From: Pseudobdellovibrionaceae bacterium | GTDB lineage: Bacteria; Bdellovibrionota; Bdellovibrionia; Bdellovibrionales; UBA1609 | Assembly: GCA_020635055.1 (NCBI GenBank) | Contig: JACKAN010000013.1 | Location: 42,207-106,206, forward strand | Reading direction: 5' to 3' | DNA: 64,000 bases | Shown here: positions 62,231 to 64,000 of the stretch, piece after piece | How the letters are laid out: each line of letters begins with the position of its first letter | How positions within the stretch are numbered: the first letter of the stretch is position 1 | Position numbers and translations under genes: made by a program | The notes under the pieces: model-generated | Databases searched by the model: none | Told to the model about the DNA's origin: nothing | Seen by the model: the letters and a program-made list of their open reading frames with translations, nothing else

Positions 62231-63367
62231 TTGAAGAAGTGGGTCACAGTTGGAGTTTTATTGTTTAGCCAGATGGTGATGGCACCAGCATTTGCTGATT
62301 TTTTAGATATCGGTTATAGCCGGATTAATTATGAACTTTTTAATTTTTTTAATCCAGGATCCGAAAAAGGAAAATACATTACAGAAATCTACAAATACAA
62401 TGTTAAATTAAGAACTAATGAAATCCCTTTTGAAAGATTACCGAGAGAGTTTGAAGACACTATAAATGCACTTCACAAATTTATTCTTGAAAATTCAGTA
62501 CAAAGCTTAGCAAAAAACGAAAAGGATCCTTACGACTTTTTCTCTGGTAAAAATGGAGTGAGAAATGGACGGGGATTTACTTTTAATAGAGATGAGTTAC
62601 CAAGAAAAATAGCAAGGTTGGCCTTTTGCTTTGGCACTGATCCTTTTGTATATGCATCTATGTTACAACAAGAGTCTAAGTTTTCAGTTCATGCAACCAG
62701 TAAAAGCGGAGCTTCAGGATTAGCACAGTTAACAAACTCATCAATAACAGAAATTAATGAACAATTTGGTCTTCTAGGTCCAAAATACCGTCCAAAAGAT
62801 TCTGTTGAGTTTTTAAACCAAGCCATAGCCTGCTATTATGGTCCTAAGAAGAAATGGGTAAATATGTGGGAAGATGGGACTATCCCAATGGGTGCAAAAG
62901 CCTATGTGGGTTCAAAAATTGGAGACGGTAGAATTTTAAAGAATATTGATAACATTAAACAGTGGTTAAAAAGAGACCCTGATAGAAATTTAGTTTATGG
63001 TATGGCATATTTTAAAATGCTTATAAATAGAGAGAACAAAACTTACGCAGATGCCATAAAAGACTATAACGTTGGTCAAAAACATGTTTATTTTAAAAGT
63101 GTTAAAAATTACTATGGAAATCTTGTTGATGATCTAGTTAAAGCTTTCCGTGCTAAGAAAGGAAAGTTTAGTTTCAGACCCGTTGCTTTGAAATACATTG
63201 AGTTTCCTATTGAGAATTATAAGTGCACTATACCTGACGATGACAGTTCTTGGTTGCTTCCTGCCGTGACTTTGGGTTTTTATAAGGAAAAAGAAGTCGA
63301 TCAAATCTTAAAAGACGAATGGATCAGTAAAGGCTTTTGTAGCAATAGTAAAAGCTATCAGATGTAA
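62231..63367 (+). CDS. Exported lytic transglycosylase (SLT domain)
   Basis: The 378-residue protein has a signal peptide (1-22, cut after A-F-A). The SLT domain contains the catalytic Glu148 in L-Q-Q-E-S-K-F, S-K-S-G-A-S-G-L-A-Q-L-T near 162 and a late N-V-G-Q-K-H-V-Y motif near 285. It would cleave the MurNAc-GlcNAc bond with anhydro product formation. TTG follows GGAGGT by four or five bases. A predator-like lifestyle could use it on prey walls, but normal wall turnover is equally likely. Confidence 0.88.
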   Translation: MKKWVTVGVLLFSQMVMAPAFADFLDIGYSRINYELFNFFNPGSEKGKYITEIYKYNVKLRTNEIPFERLPREFEDTINALHKFILENSVQSLAKNEKDPYDFFSGKNGVRNGRGFTFNRDELPRKIARLAFCFGTDPFVYASMLQQESKFSVHATSKSGASGLAQLTNSSITEINEQFGLLGPKYRPKDSVEFLNQAIACYYGPKKKWVNMWEDGTIPMGAKAYVGSKIGDGRILKNIDNIKQWLKRDPDRNLVYGMAYFKMLINRENKTYADAIKDYNVGQKHVYFKSVKNYYGNLVDDLVKAFRAKKGKFSFRPVALKYIEFPIENYKCTIPDDDSSWLLPAVTLGFYKEKEVDQILKDEWISKGFCSNSKSYQM

Positions 63368-63414
63368 TCTGTAATCATATTTTATTGATTTATTATTTTG
63401 AGACGATCTTCGAA

Positions 63415-64000
63415 TTATAAATAGTTGATGTCCGTGAATTCCAATGGATTTCCATTTGGAAAACCCTGAAGTTGACCTTCAATTTGTATGATATTTCCAT
63501 CTATGATGGTTGCTATAGGGTAGCCAACTATTTGCATTCCTTCAAAGGGTGACCACTGACACTTGTATTGTAACCAATTATTTTCAATTACCCATTTCTT
63601 TTTCAAATCTACAATTGTGAAATCCGCCTTTTTATCCTGTTCAATGAGACCGCGATCTTTAATTTTAAAAATCTTTGCTGGTGTTTCTGCCATTAGCTCA
63701 ACTAAACGAAAAAGACTTAAGCGACCTTCGTAAACATGATTTAACATAACTGGAACAATGGTTTGTACCCCAGGCATACCCGATGGACTCATGGGATAGG
63801 ATTTGTTTTTCTCTTCTTTTGTGTGAGGAGCATGATCCGAACCTAAAACATCGACAACACCTAAATTGAGCGCTTTCCATAAAGCCCTTTGGTGTTCCTG
63901 GCTTCGAATGGGGGGGTTCATTTGTGCATAGGTACCCAAGCGGTCATAAATTTCAGGTGCAGTAAAAGTTAAATGTTGTGGAGTTACTTCGACGGTGCAG
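63415..64000 (-). CDS. pyrC: Dihydroorotase, C-terminal part (start beyond the window)
   Basis: The frame is open to the window edge, so about 195 C-terminal residues are seen. Class I dihydroorotase/amidohydrolase signs are V-E-V-T-P-Q-H-L at the edge, M-N-P-P-I-R near the start, G-S-D-H-A-P-H-T with the metal Asp, and S-P-S-G-M-P-G-V-Q-T. The enzyme closes the pyrimidine ring in UMP synthesis. The last 80 residues carry the amidohydrolase beta-sandwich, A-D-F-T-I-V-D. Confidence 0.85.
   Translation of the reverse strand, partial: CTVEVTPQHLTFTAPEIYDRLGTYAQMNPPIRSQEHQRALWKALNLGVVDVLGSDHAPHTKEEKNKSYPMSPSGMPGVQTIVPVMLNHVYEGRLSLFRLVELMAETPAKIFKIKDRGLIEQDKKADFTIVDLKKKWVIENNWLQYKCQWSPFEGMQIVGYPIATIIDGNIIQIEGQLQGFPNGNPLEFTDINYL

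Overview
The window looks like part of a chromosome of an AT-rich, flagellated, diderm bacterium of the Bdellovibrionota (Bdellovibrio/Bacteriovorax-like) type. This placement is an inference. It rests on the density of signal peptides, lipoproteins and small outer-membrane barrels, a FliL homologue, an L,D-transpeptidase with an S-R-G-C active site, an exported lytic transglycosylase, and widespread GTG/TTG starts behind purine-rich Shine-Dalgarno sites. No rRNA, tRNA, CRISPR array or prophage was recognised. One IS110-family insertion sequence is present.

Layout. 1-4.5 kb: a very large membrane protein (5' end cut by the window) directly followed by an exported protein whose C-terminal half resembles leucyl/phenylalanyl-tRNA-protein transferase (Aat); this pair is the least explained item here. 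4.5-11 kb: a lipoprotein, a nucleoside phosphorylase, a Na+/alanine symporter, a cystathionine beta-synthase catalytic core, a REC-CheX-like regulator and a barrel protein. 11-13.7 kb: an accessory island with the IS110 element, a structured 5' region that is a bridge-RNA candidate, a possible gene remnant, a pentapeptide-repeat protein and a small membrane protein. 13.7-16.9 kb: a Tat-exported PhoX-type phosphatase and a short NFACT (RqcH-like) protein. 17-24.8 kb: one long plus-strand series with a Gld-type ABC-2 transporter, a GHMP sugar kinase, a DUF429 protein, a FlgT-like exported protein and a barrel protein. 24.8-30.7 kb: an SGNH-like lipoprotein without its catalytic Ser, a RimB-type retropepsin, and a minus-strand operon of unknown gene, spore-photoproduct-lyase homologue, Ser/Thr kinase and PP2C phosphatase, then an APP1-like HAD protein.

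30.7-48.8 kb is mostly housekeeping: secG, tmk-holB-tatD-gap-pgk-tpiA, threonine dehydratase, a hydantoinase/oxoprolinase A/B pair with a reduced A subunit, hisC-cmk-rpsA, and sppA-HIT-mce-rhomboid. 48.8-64 kb: the L,D-transpeptidase, FliL, an active/inactive pair of M16 proteases, two paralogous C-terminally anchored exported proteins, a subtilisin-like lipoprotein, a LysR regulator, nrdR-nusB-hypothetical-PPDK/PEPS regulator, a barrel protein, an RsmB-like rRNA methyltransferase, a lytic transglycosylase with an operator-like promoter, and the 3' part of dihydroorotase.

Recurrent themes: envelope remodelling and protease genes are abundant; several enzymes occur as forms missing catalytic residues (SGNH, HyuA, second M16); and two convergent junctions carry copies of the same hairpin sequence.
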